Assembly: GCA_036823295.1 (NCBI GenBank)
Contig: DAISGD010000008.1
Coordinates: 1-64,000, forward strand
DNA length: 64,000 bases
Reading direction: 5' to 3'
From: UBA4742 sp002403895
GTDB taxonomy: Bacteria > Actinomycetota > Acidimicrobiia > Acidimicrobiales > Acidimicrobilacustridaceae
Of this stretch, positions 15,852 through 24,629 are shown piece after piece. The position numbers and the translations under genes were made by a program. Each line of letters starts with the position of its first letter. Positions within the stretch are counted from its first letter, which is position 1. Below the pieces are notes generated by a model. That model was not told the origin of the DNA, did not search any database, and saw only the letters and a list, made by a program, of their open reading frames with translations.

Positions 15852-17285
15852 TCAGCCGCCGCTCGTGGTGGTGCTGGCCGTCTGGCAGCAGATGTCCAGG
15901 TTCGGGGCGAGGCCCGGGCACGGGACGCAGCCGGAGCTCGACCCGCCCGTCGAGCCGGTCGAGGGTGGGGAGGGGTCGATTTGGCCGGGGTTGCCGGGCG
16001 AGACGGAGCTCCCAGGCGTCGACGACCCGCCCGACGAGGACGAGCCGGACCCGACCGGCGGGACAGTCTTGGCCGGCGGCCCCGATGGCGGTGGTGCGAT
16101 GTACGACGGATCAATGGCCAGCACCGTCCAGCTGCCCCCGTCGGCCGCTTCCAGGTGGTAGGCCGGCACCAACCACATCGAGCCGTCCGTCCCGGGGACG
16201 GCGGCCAGCACCACGGTCGCCTTGGCGATGGTGACGGTGATGTCGCGGGGCTGAGGGATGATGGGCATGGCCTGAGCCGTGACTCCTGGGGAGGGCGTCG
16301 CCGGCATGGTGCCGGTCGTCGCCGGGCTGTCGGCCGTGCCCATCATCGGTTGGATGCCGATCTGCCCGTCGCCGGTTTGCAGGCGGGCGATGGCGGCGTC
16401 GACGCCGATTAGCGGGTACTGATCACCCCGAACCGGGTCGCCCAACCATCCGTTGGCGGCCACCACCGCACCCTTGGCGCCGAACGCCACGGTCGTGTCG
16501 AGCTCCACGACGGGTGTGTCGTCGAGCACGGCACCGACACGCACGACCGCGGAGTAGGCGTCGGCGGACACGGAGACCGTGACGTGGGTGAGGTCGATGC
16601 CGGCGTCGGCCAGCAGAAGCCGAGCCGCCGCCTCGGCCGCGGGTCCATCGGGGACGCCCTCGGGGGCCGGCGGTGCGGGCGGCGGCATACAGATCACCGT
16701 CGGCGGCTGGAGCTCCGGGGGCGTGGACGCCGGGCCCGACGCCGGCGCCGGCGCCGTCATGGTGGTGGCGGGACCGAGCGGCACCGAATCGGGAGGGATG
16801 GTCGTCTCGGACGAGACGCCGTTGGTCTGGGCGCAGCCTCCACTCACGGTGAGGCCGCCTTGCGTGAAGTCGGAGAGATACCAACTGGCGCCGCCCTGAC
16901 GCGACACCTGGAGACTGCGTGCGGCCGAGTCCCCGACCACGAACTCCCCGTCACGATCGACAAGGGCTCCGGTCACGCCAAGAGCGCGCGCCAACCGGGC
17001 CACGGCGGTGCGATCCGGCTCACCTGGCCGGAGCACCCAAGCGGCGCGGGTGCCGGACAGATCGGCTAAGCCCGGGCCCCGCACGTACGTCACCCGGTCC
17101 AGGCGAGCTATGGCGGGGGCCATCGTGCTTGTCGCTCCAGCCAAGGACGAGCCCTCGAGGGCCAGCGGCAGCGCGGCCGGCTGGACGACCCTGGTCGAAT
17201 CCGTCCCTCGCCAGGACACCGTGACGGCAGCGAGGGCCACTATGGCGGCGAGCCCTGCCATGACCGTGATCGGACGTACCTTCAC
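15852..17285 (-). CDS. Secreted or membrane-anchored protein of unknown function
   Basis: About 477 residues. It starts at GTG 17285 with GGGAGG close upstream. Residues about 5-25 form a hydrophobic signal or anchor helix without a lipobox; the rest is extracytoplasmic. A Pro/Thr/Ala-rich stretch (about 150-210) separates two parts, and the C-terminal part contains two beta-rich segments of similar style, each with a VTV-repeat pattern. The tail is very rich in Gly, Ser and Pro and ends with a Cys cluster (CVPCPG, DICCQT), unusual for an actinobacterial exoprotein. It is divergent from the Lipoprotein_15/sigma/anti-sigma genes, so it may be a target or partner of that sigma factor. No family is recognised. 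Confidence 0.75.
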   Translation of the reverse strand: MKVRPITVMAGLAAIVALAAVTVSWRGTDSTRVVQPAALPLALEGSSLAGATSTMAPAIARLDRVTYVRGPGLADLSGTRAAWVLRPGEPDRTAVARLARALGVTGALVDRDGEFVVGDSAARSLQVSRQGGASWYLSDFTQGGLTVSGGCAQTNGVSSETTIPPDSVPLGPATTMTAPAPASGPASTPPELQPPTVICMPPPAPPAPEGVPDGPAAEAAARLLLADAGIDLTHVTVSVSADAYSAVVRVGAVLDDTPVVELDTTVAFGAKGAVVAANGWLGDPVRGDQYPLIGVDAAIARLQTGDGQIGIQPMMGTADSPATTGTMPATPSPGVTAQAMPIIPQPRDITVTIAKATVVLAAVPGTDGSMWLVPAYHLEAADGGSWTVLAIDPSYIAPPPSGPPAKTVPPVGSGSSSSGGSSTPGSSVSPGNPGQIDPSPPSTGSTGGSSSGCVPCPGLAPNLDICCQTASTTTSGG

Positions 17286-17455
17286 GTGCCCTCCCCTCGT
17301 CCCCGGAGCGGCACCAGTCGTCGCTCCGTGGTCCCCTTCTGACGATGCGGGTACCGGTCTGGTTCCCGGTGTGAACCGATCACCGACGACCGTCGTATTC
17401 CTCTGCACGACGGCAGGACCGACCTGACCCGACCCGCATCGCCAAGGAGACCATC

Positions 17456-18031
17456 ATGTCCATCACTGCTCGAGTCGTCCCGCCGGCATCACGCCACGCC
17501 TCGCCCCGGGGCCGCTCGCGCTCGCTCGTGCTGGTGGCCTTCCTTCTGGGCCTGACCCTGGTGGCGGCGGCGTGTTCGTCCAAGGGGTACGGCACCTCGG
17601 CCAGTTCGTCCACCACGAACGCCTCGGGTGCGGCCGGTCCCTACGGCGCCGATTCAGCGTCGACCACCCCGGCCGCCTCGGGCACCAAGAACGACCTCAG
17701 CATCCTCACCACCAGCCTCGGCCCCGTGGTCGTCGACTCGTCGGGCCTGACCCTCTACCACTACGAAAAGGACACCGGGACGACCCCGACGTGCACGGGC
17801 GGTTGCGCCAAGGCGTGGCCGGCGGCAACCGTGAGCGGCACCCCGACCACGAGCGCCGACATCACCGGAACGGTCACGGTCACTCCGGCCGCCGACGGCA
17901 CCAGCCAACTCGTGCTCAACGGTCATCCCCTCTACCGCTACGCGGCCGACACGGCCCCCGGTGACGCCAACGGCGAGGGCGTCGGTAACGTCTGGTACGC
18001 GGTCAAGGCGGACGGCCAGAAGGCCGGGTGA
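17456..18031 (+). CDS. Lipoprotein with two Lipoprotein_15 repeats (COG4315)
   Basis: About 191 residues. The signal peptide ends LTLVAAACSS, a good lipobox, so the mature protein is probably anchored by the Cys at about 40. A Ser/Thr-rich linker (about 40-75) is followed by two secreted-repeat motifs: VVVDSSGLTLYHYEKDTG with CTGGCAKAWP, then LVLNGHPLYRYAADTAPGD with WYAVKADG. This is the PF03640 family, widespread in actinobacteria and often encoded next to ECF sigma factors, as here. The molecular role is unknown. RBS AAGGAG precedes the ATG. The sigma factor gene begins 45 bp downstream. Confidence 0.88.
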   Translation: MSITARVVPPASRHASPRGRSRSLVLVAFLLGLTLVAAACSSKGYGTSASSSTTNASGAAGPYGADSASTTPAASGTKNDLSILTTSLGPVVVDSSGLTLYHYEKDTGTTPTCTGGCAKAWPAATVSGTPTTSADITGTVTVTPAADGTSQLVLNGHPLYRYAADTAPGDANGEGVGNVWYAVKADGQKAG

Positions 18032-18076
18032 GTTCCCTCGTCCATTCCGGCAGGGTGGGGGGCTACCGTCTGCGTC

Positions 18077-18655
18077 GTGCCTGCTCACCCCGAGCCGCCT
18101 GTGCTCCCTATGGTCGCCACCGGAGTAGACGGCGCCACGTCCGAGCTGTGGGACCGCTACGCCGATCGGGTGCGCAACCTCGGGCTGCGCCTGTCGGGCT
18201 ACGACCCCCGCTTCGCCGACGATCTCGTGCAAGAAACGTTCGCCAAGCTCTGGAAGGGAGCCGGCCGTTTCGATGCCACCAAGGGCACCGAGGCGACGTT
18301 CGTGTTCACCGTGGCCCGGCGCGCGGCGGTGGACCAGTGGCGCCGAGGCCGGCGCTCCGCCGGTGACCAACCGCTGGACGGGCGGGAGCTCATCGGCGAC
18401 GGGGCCACACCACGGATCGCCGAGCGGGGAGAGGACCATGTGGACGCCGTGTTGACCGGATGGGTGGTGACCGAGGCGCTCGACGCGCTCAGCCCGACGC
18501 AACGTGAGGTGATCGAGCTCGCTTACTACGGCCAGCTCACCCAGACGGAGATCGCCGAGCGTCTGGGCATCCCGATCGGGACCGTCAAGACCCGCACCTT
18601 CGCCGCACTCAAGGCGCTGCGGGTCAGGCTGGCGGACAAGGGGGTGGTGGCGTGA
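18077..18655 (+). CDS. ECF RNA polymerase sigma factor
   Basis: Directs RNA polymerase to a small envelope or redox regulon. About 192 residues with sigma region 2 (DDLVQETFAKLWKG, FVFTVARRAAVDQWRR) and region 4 (LSPTQREVIELAYYGQLTQ, EIAERLGIPIGTVKTR). No region 3, as expected for ECF. The family looks like SigK. The start is GTG at 18077, with ATG 18110 as an alternative; region 2 is intact either way. Its stop overlaps the GTG of the anti-sigma gene by 4 bp (GTGA), so the pair is translationally coupled, the classic arrangement of sigma with its own inhibitor. Confidence 0.92.
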   Translation: MPAHPEPPVLPMVATGVDGATSELWDRYADRVRNLGLRLSGYDPRFADDLVQETFAKLWKGAGRFDATKGTEATFVFTVARRAAVDQWRRGRRSAGDQPLDGRELIGDGATPRIAERGEDHVDAVLTGWVVTEALDALSPTQREVIELAYYGQLTQTEIAERLGIPIGTVKTRTFAALKALRVRLADKGVVA

Positions 18656-19404
18656 CCGGCATCGATGAGACCGCATCCCGCCCCGACGACGAGCACGAAC
18701 GCCTCCGCCTCGATGTGGCCGGTTACGTGCTCGGGGGCCTGACTACCCACGAGCAGGGGGCGTTCGAGGGACACCTGGCCACATGCCCGACCTGCCAGGA
18801 CGAGCTCGCCGAGCTCGACCCGCTGCCGGTGCTGCTCGACCTCGCCCGGCCCGAGCCGGAGCCCTCGGCTGCGCCATCCGCTCCACCCACCGAGGTACCG
18901 AGCGCCACTCCCCTGGCTCGCACGGACGGTGTTGCATCGGTCGGCCCGGACCCCCAGCCCACCCGCTCGTCCCGCACTCGTCGGGTGCTGGTGGGTGCCG
19001 CACTGGCGGTGGTCCTCGTGGCTGGTCCGGCCATCGGCGCGGTGGTGACCCACTCCGACGGACCTCGGTTCTCGCAGCCGGTTGCCCTGCACGCCGTGGG
19101 GGACGCCGCCAACGCCAGTCCGGGCCCGTCGGGCTCGGCCGCGTGGCGGGCCATCGACGGCGGGACGCTCGTTCGGTTGGACCTGTGGGGCCTCCCCGGC
19201 GATGGGACCTACTACGAGTGCCTGTGGATCTCCGGGCAGGGCGTGCAATCGGCCGGCACGTTCCGACCGGACGCCGACGGCAACGTCCACGTGGACCTGA
19301 CCACCGCGGCGGCCAAGTACCCCGGCTGGCGCCTGGAGATCCGGGCCCATCCGCCGGGTGGCGGGTCCGACACAGGAGTCACGGTGCTCGACGCCTCGGC
19401 CTGA
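18652..19404 (+). CDS. Membrane anti-sigma factor with zinc-finger domain (RskA-like)
   Basis: About 250 residues. The N-terminal anti-sigma domain contains a histidine and CxxC motif (EGHLATCPTCQDEL), which marks the zinc-associated ZAS class. A Pro/Ser-rich linker is followed by one transmembrane helix (VLVGAALAVVLVAGPAIGAV) and an extracytoplasmic RskA-type domain (TYYECLWISGQGVQSAG, GNVHVDL). Role: holds the neighbouring sigma factor at the membrane until the outer domain or zinc site senses a signal, with release probably by proteolysis. The rhomboid protease gene just downstream is convergent, not co-transcribed. Signal unknown. Confidence 0.88.
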   Translation: MTGIDETASRPDDEHERLRLDVAGYVLGGLTTHEQGAFEGHLATCPTCQDELAELDPLPVLLDLARPEPEPSAAPSAPPTEVPSATPLARTDGVASVGPDPQPTRSSRTRRVLVGAALAVVLVAGPAIGAVVTHSDGPRFSQPVALHAVGDAANASPGPSGSAAWRAIDGGTLVRLDLWGLPGDGTYYECLWISGQGVQSAGTFRPDADGNVHVDLTTAAAKYPGWRLEIRAHPPGGGSDTGVTVLDASA

Positions 19405-19426
19405 ATATTCCGGCGGAGGGGAGCGG

Positions 19427-20320
19427 TCAGAACTTGAGGACCGGATGGGCGTACTGGCCTGCGGCCCAGATGGCGCCGAGGGCGAAGATCCAGGCGAAGC
19501 CGAGGGCGACGGCCACGCCCACCCATTCGTTGCGGACCCTGCGGTCGAGCTGGAACACGGCCCAGCCGGTCACGAACCCGCCGACCAGCCCGCCGATGTG
19601 GCCGGCGATGGAAATGCCGGGGATGGCGAAGGTGATGACCAGGTTCAAGATGATCAGACCGCCGAGACCCGACTGCATCAGGTTGATCCGCTGCGAGCGC
19701 TGGAAGGCCAGGGCCGCCCCCATGAGCCCGAAGATGGCACCCGACGCCCCCACCGTCAGCTCGGTCGGGTTGGCCAACATGACGGCGAAGGCGCCGGCCA
19801 GCAGCGCGGCCAGGTAGAGCGCGGCGAAGCGAGCGTGGCCGAGGACACGCTCGACCTGCGAGCCGAGCAGCCACAGCACGAGCATGTTCATCCCGATGTG
19901 GATGAGTCCGGCGTGCACGAAACCACCGGTGACCAGGCGATACCACTCGCCGAACGCCACGCCGGTTCCTCCACCCCCGAAACGGAAGGGGTAGCCGCCG
20001 AGGAGGCCCCAGTCGGCGGCGAAACTCCCGCTGTTGCCGCTGAGTGAGCCCCCACCCACGATGTCGAGCACGAACGCCAACGCGTTCAGGCCGATCAGCA
20101 CCTGGGTAACGATCGGTCGGGAATCCAGGGAGCGAGGCGTGATCACCGGGCTGTTGCGGGCCCCCTGTTTGGTGCACTCGGGGCAGTGGAACCCCACCGA
20201 GGCCTGCACCATGCAGTCCGGGCAGATGGGCTGGCCGCAGCGCTGGCAGGACACCCCGGCCCGGCGATCGGGGTGGCGGTAGCAGACAGGGGTCACGGGA
20301 GTCACCGTAGGCTCGACCAT
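19427..20320 (-). CDS. Rhomboid-family intramembrane serine protease with N-terminal zinc finger
   Basis: Cleaves transmembrane helices of substrates within the membrane. About 297 residues. Residues 13-49 form a B-box-like cysteine cluster (CYRHPDRRAGVSCQRCGQ, CPDC, HCPEC), then six or seven membrane helices follow. Catalytic Ser193 in GASGAIFG and His241 in IAGHIGG form the dyad, and VHAGLIHIGMNM supplies the conserved His/Asn. This zinc-finger-plus-rhomboid layout is common in actinobacteria. It is convergent with the anti-sigma gene with a gap of only 22 bp. A role in cleaving that anti-sigma factor is conceivable but unproven. Confidence 0.93.
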   Translation of the reverse strand: MVEPTVTPVTPVCYRHPDRRAGVSCQRCGQPICPDCMVQASVGFHCPECTKQGARNSPVITPRSLDSRPIVTQVLIGLNALAFVLDIVGGGSLSGNSGSFAADWGLLGGYPFRFGGGGTGVAFGEWYRLVTGGFVHAGLIHIGMNMLVLWLLGSQVERVLGHARFAALYLAALLAGAFAVMLANPTELTVGASGAIFGLMGAALAFQRSQRINLMQSGLGGLIILNLVITFAIPGISIAGHIGGLVGGFVTGWAVFQLDRRVRNEWVGVAVALGFAWIFALGAIWAAGQYAHPVLKF

Positions 20321-20383
20321 CGGCCGCTGACCCTAACGTCTGCGAGCCGCTCATCGGTCGCGAGCCCGACCAGCAACCAGCCC

Positions 20384-21181
20384 CTACCGCCCGGTGAACG
20401 TCGCCCTGCCGGGACCGTTTTCGAGGAATGACTGCACCCCGATGGTGGCGTCCTCACTGCGGAACGACTCGACGAACGCCTCCTGCTCGATCTGCAGGCC
20501 GGTGGCGAGATCGGTGGTGAGGCCGCGATCGATGGCCTGCTTGGCCAGACCCTGCGCCACCAGGGCCCCTTGGGCCAGTTCGGCCGCGTACCCGAGCGCC
20601 ACGTCATGGAGCTCGGCCGGCTCGACCACTCGATCGACCAGACCCATGGCCAGGGCTTCGTCGGCCCCGACCTGACGCCCGGTGAGGATGAGGTCCTTGG
20701 CCCGGGAGGGACCCACCAGCCTGGCCAAGCGCTGCGTTCCCCCGCCGCCAGGGATGATGCCCAGCAGGATCTCGGGCTGGCCGAACTTGGCCCGGGTGGA
20801 CGCGAAGCGGACATCGCAGGCCAAGGCCAGCTCGCACCCGCCACCCAGGGCGTACCCGCTGATGGCGGCCACCACCATGCGCGGGATCGAGGCCATCGCG
20901 TCGAGGGCCTCGAGGAAAAGACCACCGATGCGGGCCGCCTCAACCGGACCGCCGAACTCGGCGATCTCAGCGCCGGCAGCGAAGAGCCGGTTGCCACCGG
21001 TGACCATCACCGCCCCGGGCGGATCGGCGTGCAGGGCCTCAGCAACCCCCCGCAACTCGGTCAGGAGCTGGACATTGAGCGCGTTGACCTTTGGATGGTG
21101 GAGCGTGATGACCGCCACGCCGTCTTCTCGCCGCTCGAGATGGACCAGTTCGGAAGGGGCGTCGCCCGGTGCCGTCGTCAT
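20384..21181 (-). CDS. Enoyl-CoA hydratase/isomerase family protein
   Basis: Likely hydrates 2-enoyl-CoA in fatty-acid beta-oxidation. About 265 residues. The crotonase fold is seen in LHHPKVNALN, the oxyanion-hole segment FAAGAEI (first backbone NH) and AISGYALGGGCELALACD (second), followed by FGQPEILLGIIPGGGGTQRL, where Glu in PEI and the expected second acid region provide the catalytic pair. The C-terminus ends with FLENGPGRATFTGR, typical for the family. ATG at 21181 is the natural start; the frame is open upstream but lies antisense to the mscL leader. Isomerase or hydrolase members share this fold, so the exact reaction is less certain than the family. Confidence 0.9.
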   Translation of the reverse strand: MTTAPGDAPSELVHLERREDGVAVITLHHPKVNALNVQLLTELRGVAEALHADPPGAVMVTGGNRLFAAGAEIAEFGGPVEAARIGGLFLEALDAMASIPRMVVAAISGYALGGGCELALACDVRFASTRAKFGQPEILLGIIPGGGGTQRLARLVGPSRAKDLILTGRQVGADEALAMGLVDRVVEPAELHDVALGYAAELAQGALVAQGLAKQAIDRGLTTDLATGLQIEQEAFVESFRSEDATIGVQSFLENGPGRATFTGR

Positions 21182-21341
21182 GGGCGAGAACCTACTGCGG
21201 TCGCCTCTGCGCCAGCGTGCCTCAGCCCCGCAGCGTCGAGCGCGACCCCCTACATTGGTCGGATCTGCCGGCCGAGGCAGGTGTCCCACCGACCCCCTCC
21301 TGGAGGCCTCGCGGGGCGGCGACCACGACCGGAGCGAGCCA

Positions 21342-21719
21342 ATGATCAAGGAATTCAAGGACTTCATCACCCGGGGCAACGTCTTGGACCTGGCGGTGGC
21401 GATCGTGGTCGGCGTCGCGTTCACCAATGTCATCAACGCCTTCGCCAAGGGCATCTTGATGCAGCTCATCGCCGCCATCTTCGGCACGGTGGACTTCGAG
21501 GCTCTGTCGTTCAAGATCAACGGCACGCCGATCCTCTACGGCGCCTTCCTCACGGTGCTCATCAACTTCGTCATCGTGGCCTTCGCCATGTTCGTCGTGG
21601 TCAAGGGCATCAACACCATGCAGAACCTGCGCAGCCGCGAAGAGCTGGAGGAGGCCGAGATCACCGAGGTGGAACTCCTCACCGAGATCCGCGACGCCCT
21701 CCAGGCCCGCAACGGCTGA
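21342..21719 (+). CDS. mscL: Large-conductance mechanosensitive channel
   Basis: Emergency osmotic release valve, a pentamer of two-helix subunits. 125 residues: cytoplasmic amphipathic N-helix (MIKEFKDFITRGNVLDLAVA), TM1 (VAIVVGVAFTNVINAFAKGILM) read here in pieces as GVAFTNVINAFAKG, periplasmic loop, TM2 (FLTVLINFVIVAFAMFVVVK) and a C-terminal acidic helical bundle. Length and layout match the family. RBS GGAGCGAG lies 6 nt before the ATG. A bidirectional hairpin follows the gene, facing meaB. Confidence 0.95.
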   Translation: MIKEFKDFITRGNVLDLAVAIVVGVAFTNVINAFAKGILMQLIAAIFGTVDFEALSFKINGTPILYGAFLTVLINFVIVAFAMFVVVKGINTMQNLRSREELEEAEITEVELLTEIRDALQARNG

Positions 21720-21753
21720 GTCCGCCGCCGACCTCTCGGCCCTCCCCGTTCCG

Positions 21754-21791
21754 CGCGCACTTTTTGGCCGTATGTGACCGAAAAGTGCGCG
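21754..21791. terminator. Bidirectional hairpin between convergent mscL and meaB
   Basis: Perfect 11-bp arms CGCGCACTTTT (21754-21764) and AAAAGTGCGCG (21781-21791) with a 16-nt loop that can pair a little further (GG/CC). Because the arms end in TTTT on one strand and AAAA on the other, it can stop transcription from both sides. Confidence 0.75.
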
Positions 21792-21810
21792 GAGAACAGG
21801 AATGGCAGCG

Positions 21811-22785
21811 TCAGGACTCGAGCGACGCGGCCAGGAGCCGATCGGCTGCCGACCACGGGTCGAGCTGTCGGCCGGTGACCTGGTCGCGCAGCTCCGCATA
21901 CAGCTCCGACGCCGACAGCCCCGCGACCCGCTCGGCCAGTCGAGCACCCACCACCCGCTCGAACTCGGCGGCCAGGCGGTCGGCTCGGCGCGTGGCGAGC
22001 GTGCCGGAGACTTCGAGATGGTGCCGGTGGCGGGACAGCTCGGCCCACAACTCAGCCGTGCCGTCGCCCGTCGAAGCGACGGTGGCCATGATCGGCGGTC
22101 GCCACGGGTCCGGGCCGGGACCGACGGCCGACAGTTCCAACATCTGGTCCAGGTCGCGACGGGTGTCGGCCACGCCGGGACGGTCGGCCTTGTTGATCAC
22201 GAAGAGATCAGCGATCTCCATCAGCCCTGCCTTATTGGCCTGGACGGCATCACCCCAGCCCGGGTTGACCACCACAACGGTCGAATCCGCCTCGCCGGCG
22301 ATCTCGACCTCGACCTGACCCACCCCGACCGTCTCGATCAACACGATGTCGCATCCCGCCGCGCCGAGTACCCGAGCCGCCTGCGGGGTGGCAACGGCCA
22401 GCCCGCCCAGATGACCACGGGTGGCCATAGACCGGATGAACACTCCTTCGTCCAGGGCGTGTTCGCCCATGCGGACCCGGTCGCCCAGGATGGCCCCGCC
22501 GGTGAACGGCGAAGACGGATCGATGGCAAGCACGCCCACGCCTCGGCCGGCGGCGCGAGCGTGGCCGATGAGCGCGCTGGTCAGCGTCGACTTGCCCGAA
22601 CCGGGCGAGCCGGTCAGCCCGATGGTGAGGGCAGTGCTCCCGGCGGGGAACACGACCCGATCGACGGCGGCGGCCTCGTCGCCGCCCTTTTCGACGACGG
22701 TGAGCAGCCGAGCGAGCGCGACTCGATCACCGGACCGGGCGAGATCCAGGAGCTCAGCGGGGTCAGTCGAGCGGAGCCGGGGCAC
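21811..22785 (-). CDS. meaB: Methylmalonyl-CoA mutase-associated GTPase (MeaB/ArgK)
   Basis: A chaperone-like G protein that guards and reloads the B12 cofactor of methylmalonyl-CoA mutase-type enzymes. About 324 residues. P-loop GLTGSPGSGKSTLTSALI, switch motifs DPSSPFTGGAILGDRVRM and ETVGVGQVEVEIA, and the guanine-specificity motif NKAD are all present, followed by the C-terminal dimer arm. The only mutase gene in this window is 12 kb away (34546-36210) and not co-transcribed. That is unusual, since meaB is normally beside the mutase. Both genes are on the minus strand. Confidence 0.93.
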   Translation of the reverse strand: MPRLRSTDPAELLDLARSGDRVALARLLTVVEKGGDEAAAVDRVVFPAGSTALTIGLTGSPGSGKSTLTSALIGHARAAGRGVGVLAIDPSSPFTGGAILGDRVRMGEHALDEGVFIRSMATRGHLGGLAVATPQAARVLGAAGCDIVLIETVGVGQVEVEIAGEADSTVVVVNPGWGDAVQANKAGLMEIADLFVINKADRPGVADTRRDLDQMLELSAVGPGPDPWRPPIMATVASTGDGTAELWAELSRHRHHLEVSGTLATRRADRLAAEFERVVGARLAERVAGLSASELYAELRDQVTGRQLDPWSAADRLLAASLES

Positions 22786-22965
22786 TCGGAGACACTACGC
22801 CCGGTCACCGCTTGAGCCGGCGTTCCCGTTGCCGCCCCGGCGTTGAGTCGTGTGGAGAACCAAGACCGCGAGACAGCCACCGACCGCGGGAACTACCGTC
22901 ACCCCTGGAAACGGTTTGGACGGCGTGAGGGCGACGGTCATCAACACCGCAAAAGGGGAGGCTCG

Positions 22966-24525
22966 ATGGCTCGGGGGCGGCTGTGGCTGACGCTCGGACT
23001 CGAGGGTGGCGAGGGTGGCGAGGGTCCAGTCGAGGATGTGCTCGAGAAGCAGGGCCGCCAACGCGTCCTGGTCGGTGACGTCGACGAGTTCCTGCCTTGC
23101 ACCGATGACCTCGTGACGCTCGATCTCGTCGGATATCCCAACGCCGCCCTGCTCGTGGCCAGGGTCCTCCAGCGCAGTCTCCGCTCCCCTGAGCACGCGT
23201 TGGGACTGGCCTCCAGCGCGCACGAGACCTTCGCGGCGGCGGGTGACGTCGAGGGCCTGGGTGCGGCCGAGACCGTGCTCGGAGATCTGGCCTGGCAACG
23301 CGGAAACGTCGCCGGCGCCGACACCCATTGGTCTGCCGCCATGGGACACGAGGCCGCCGGTTCCTCCTCCGCCGGGTTGTTGACGCTGCGGGCGGCCGCC
23401 GACTTCCTGACCATCGGCGACGTCGACCGATCGATGCCCCGGGTGCACGAAGCCTACGCCGCCACCGTGCTGGACGGCACCGAGGTCGACGAGGCCATGG
23501 CCACCCTGCTGGGCGGCTTGCTGGTCATGGACACGGGTGACCTGGATCGGGCCAGCGACGCGCTCCAGCGAGCCAACGACCTGTTCAGGGAGATCCGGTC
23601 CGAACCTGACGCAGCCATGTGGCCACTCGTCCCCCTCGGCCTGGGTGAGGTCGCGGCCCGGCGCGGTGAGCCCATTGAAGCCCGGACCCTGTTCGATCAG
23701 GGCCTGGAGATGGCGACGCGGATGGGCCGACCGGGCCTGGCGATCGCCGCCCGCGCCATGGTGCCACTCCACTTGAGCGGAGAGGATCCGGTGGGCGCAC
23801 TGGCCCAGGCCACCGAAATCGTCGCCGTGGCCGACGACCGCGATGCCCACTGGTTCGCCCGTCAACTGGCCGACCGGGCCCTCGCCGAGGCCTACCTGGC
23901 CAACGGCGAGTTCGACGCGGCGGCATGTCAAGCCTCGAACTGTGTCGCGCGCGCGGGCAACCCGCTGCTGCGGGCCAAGTGCCTGATGATCGCCGGGAGG
24001 ATCGACCTGGCCCGGGACAACACGGCCAATGCCGTCGTGGCCCTCAACGAAGCGGCCACCACGTTTCTGTCACGAGGCACCTCTCTGCGGGCGGTCGAGG
24101 CACTCCTCGCCCTGGCCACCGCCGACCCCGAGCGGGCGCCGGAGTACCTGGGACTCGCCTTCGACCGGACCGGCCCCGATGTGGCCTTCCAACGGCTGTG
24201 GGCCCAGCGCCCGCCGTTCCTGGTCACTCTGGGCCCCGCCGATGACTGCCGATTCAACCTCGACCACCAGGAGTTGCGCCTGGGTGACAAAGGCGAGCAA
24301 CTGGTGGCCGAGGCCGTGCGCCGCGGCGAGGCCGGCCTGCACTGGGAACAGGCGGCCGCCGCGCTATGGCCCGAGGACACCAATCACGACCGCATCAAGA
24401 GCCGCCTCACCAGCCTCACCAGCCTCGTACGTGGCCGCCTGGGATCGGAGGGATGGCGTCTCCGTCGAGATGGCCCCCTGTTTGTCTTCGTCGCCTTCGG
24501 GGCACAGATCGCCACGAAACCGTGA
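22966..24525 (+). CDS. TPR-type regulator-like protein with C-terminal SARP-like DNA-binding region (paralogue A)
   Basis: About 519 residues, no signal peptide. RBS AAAAGGGGAGG precedes ATG 22966. An acidic Gly/Glu repeat near the start (EGGEGGEG) comes from three copies of a 9-bp unit. Residues about 60-410 are helical TPR-like repeats (for example SAHETFAAAGDVEGLGAAETVLGD read in parts, RANDLFREI, GLEMATRMGRPGLA). The last about 90 residues contain a winged-helix-like segment, WEQAAAALWPED followed by RIKSRLTSLTSLVRGRLG and GWRLRRDG, which resembles the DNA-binding part of SARP/BTAD regulators. In SARPs that part is N-terminal; here the order is reversed. The next gene is a clear paralogue. 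Role in transcription control is inferred. Confidence 0.75.
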   Translation: MARGRLWLTLGLEGGEGGEGPVEDVLEKQGRQRVLVGDVDEFLPCTDDLVTLDLVGYPNAALLVARVLQRSLRSPEHALGLASSAHETFAAAGDVEGLGAAETVLGDLAWQRGNVAGADTHWSAAMGHEAAGSSSAGLLTLRAAADFLTIGDVDRSMPRVHEAYAATVLDGTEVDEAMATLLGGLLVMDTGDLDRASDALQRANDLFREIRSEPDAAMWPLVPLGLGEVAARRGEPIEARTLFDQGLEMATRMGRPGLAIAARAMVPLHLSGEDPVGALAQATEIVAVADDRDAHWFARQLADRALAEAYLANGEFDAAACQASNCVARAGNPLLRAKCLMIAGRIDLARDNTANAVVALNEAATTFLSRGTSLRAVEALLALATADPERAPEYLGLAFDRTGPDVAFQRLWAQRPPFLVTLGPADDCRFNLDHQELRLGDKGEQLVAEAVRRGEAGLHWEQAAAALWPEDTNHDRIKSRLTSLTSLVRGRLGSEGWRLRRDGPLFVFVAFGAQIATKP

Positions 24526-24588
24526 ACGGAGGCGCGTCGGCGGGTGCTGTCGCTCGCGGAGCGTCCGATCTCCGTGTCGTACTTTAGT

Positions 24589-24603
24589 GTGAACGCTGTT
24601 CAC
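24589..24603. promoter_or_regulatory. Perfect palindrome upstream of paralogue B
   Basis: GTGAAC-GCT-GTTCAC, 6-bp arms with a 3-bp centre, 26 bp before the ATG of the second TPR regulator and close to a TACTTTAGT -10-like sequence. Its position between the two paralogues makes it a good candidate for autoregulation by one of them. Confidence 0.5.
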
Positions 24604-24629
24604 TCCATCGAGCGGATGTAGGACACTGC

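Noticed and set aside
17360..17400. ECF-type -35/-10 promoter before the Lipoprotein_15 gene
   Set aside because: A TGAAC and CGTC-like pair exists, but the spacing and match are too weak to call.
23003..23026. Tandem 9-bp repeats in the TPR gene
   Set aside because: In-frame GAGGGTGGC repeats encoding EGG; a simple slippage tract within coding sequence, not an element.
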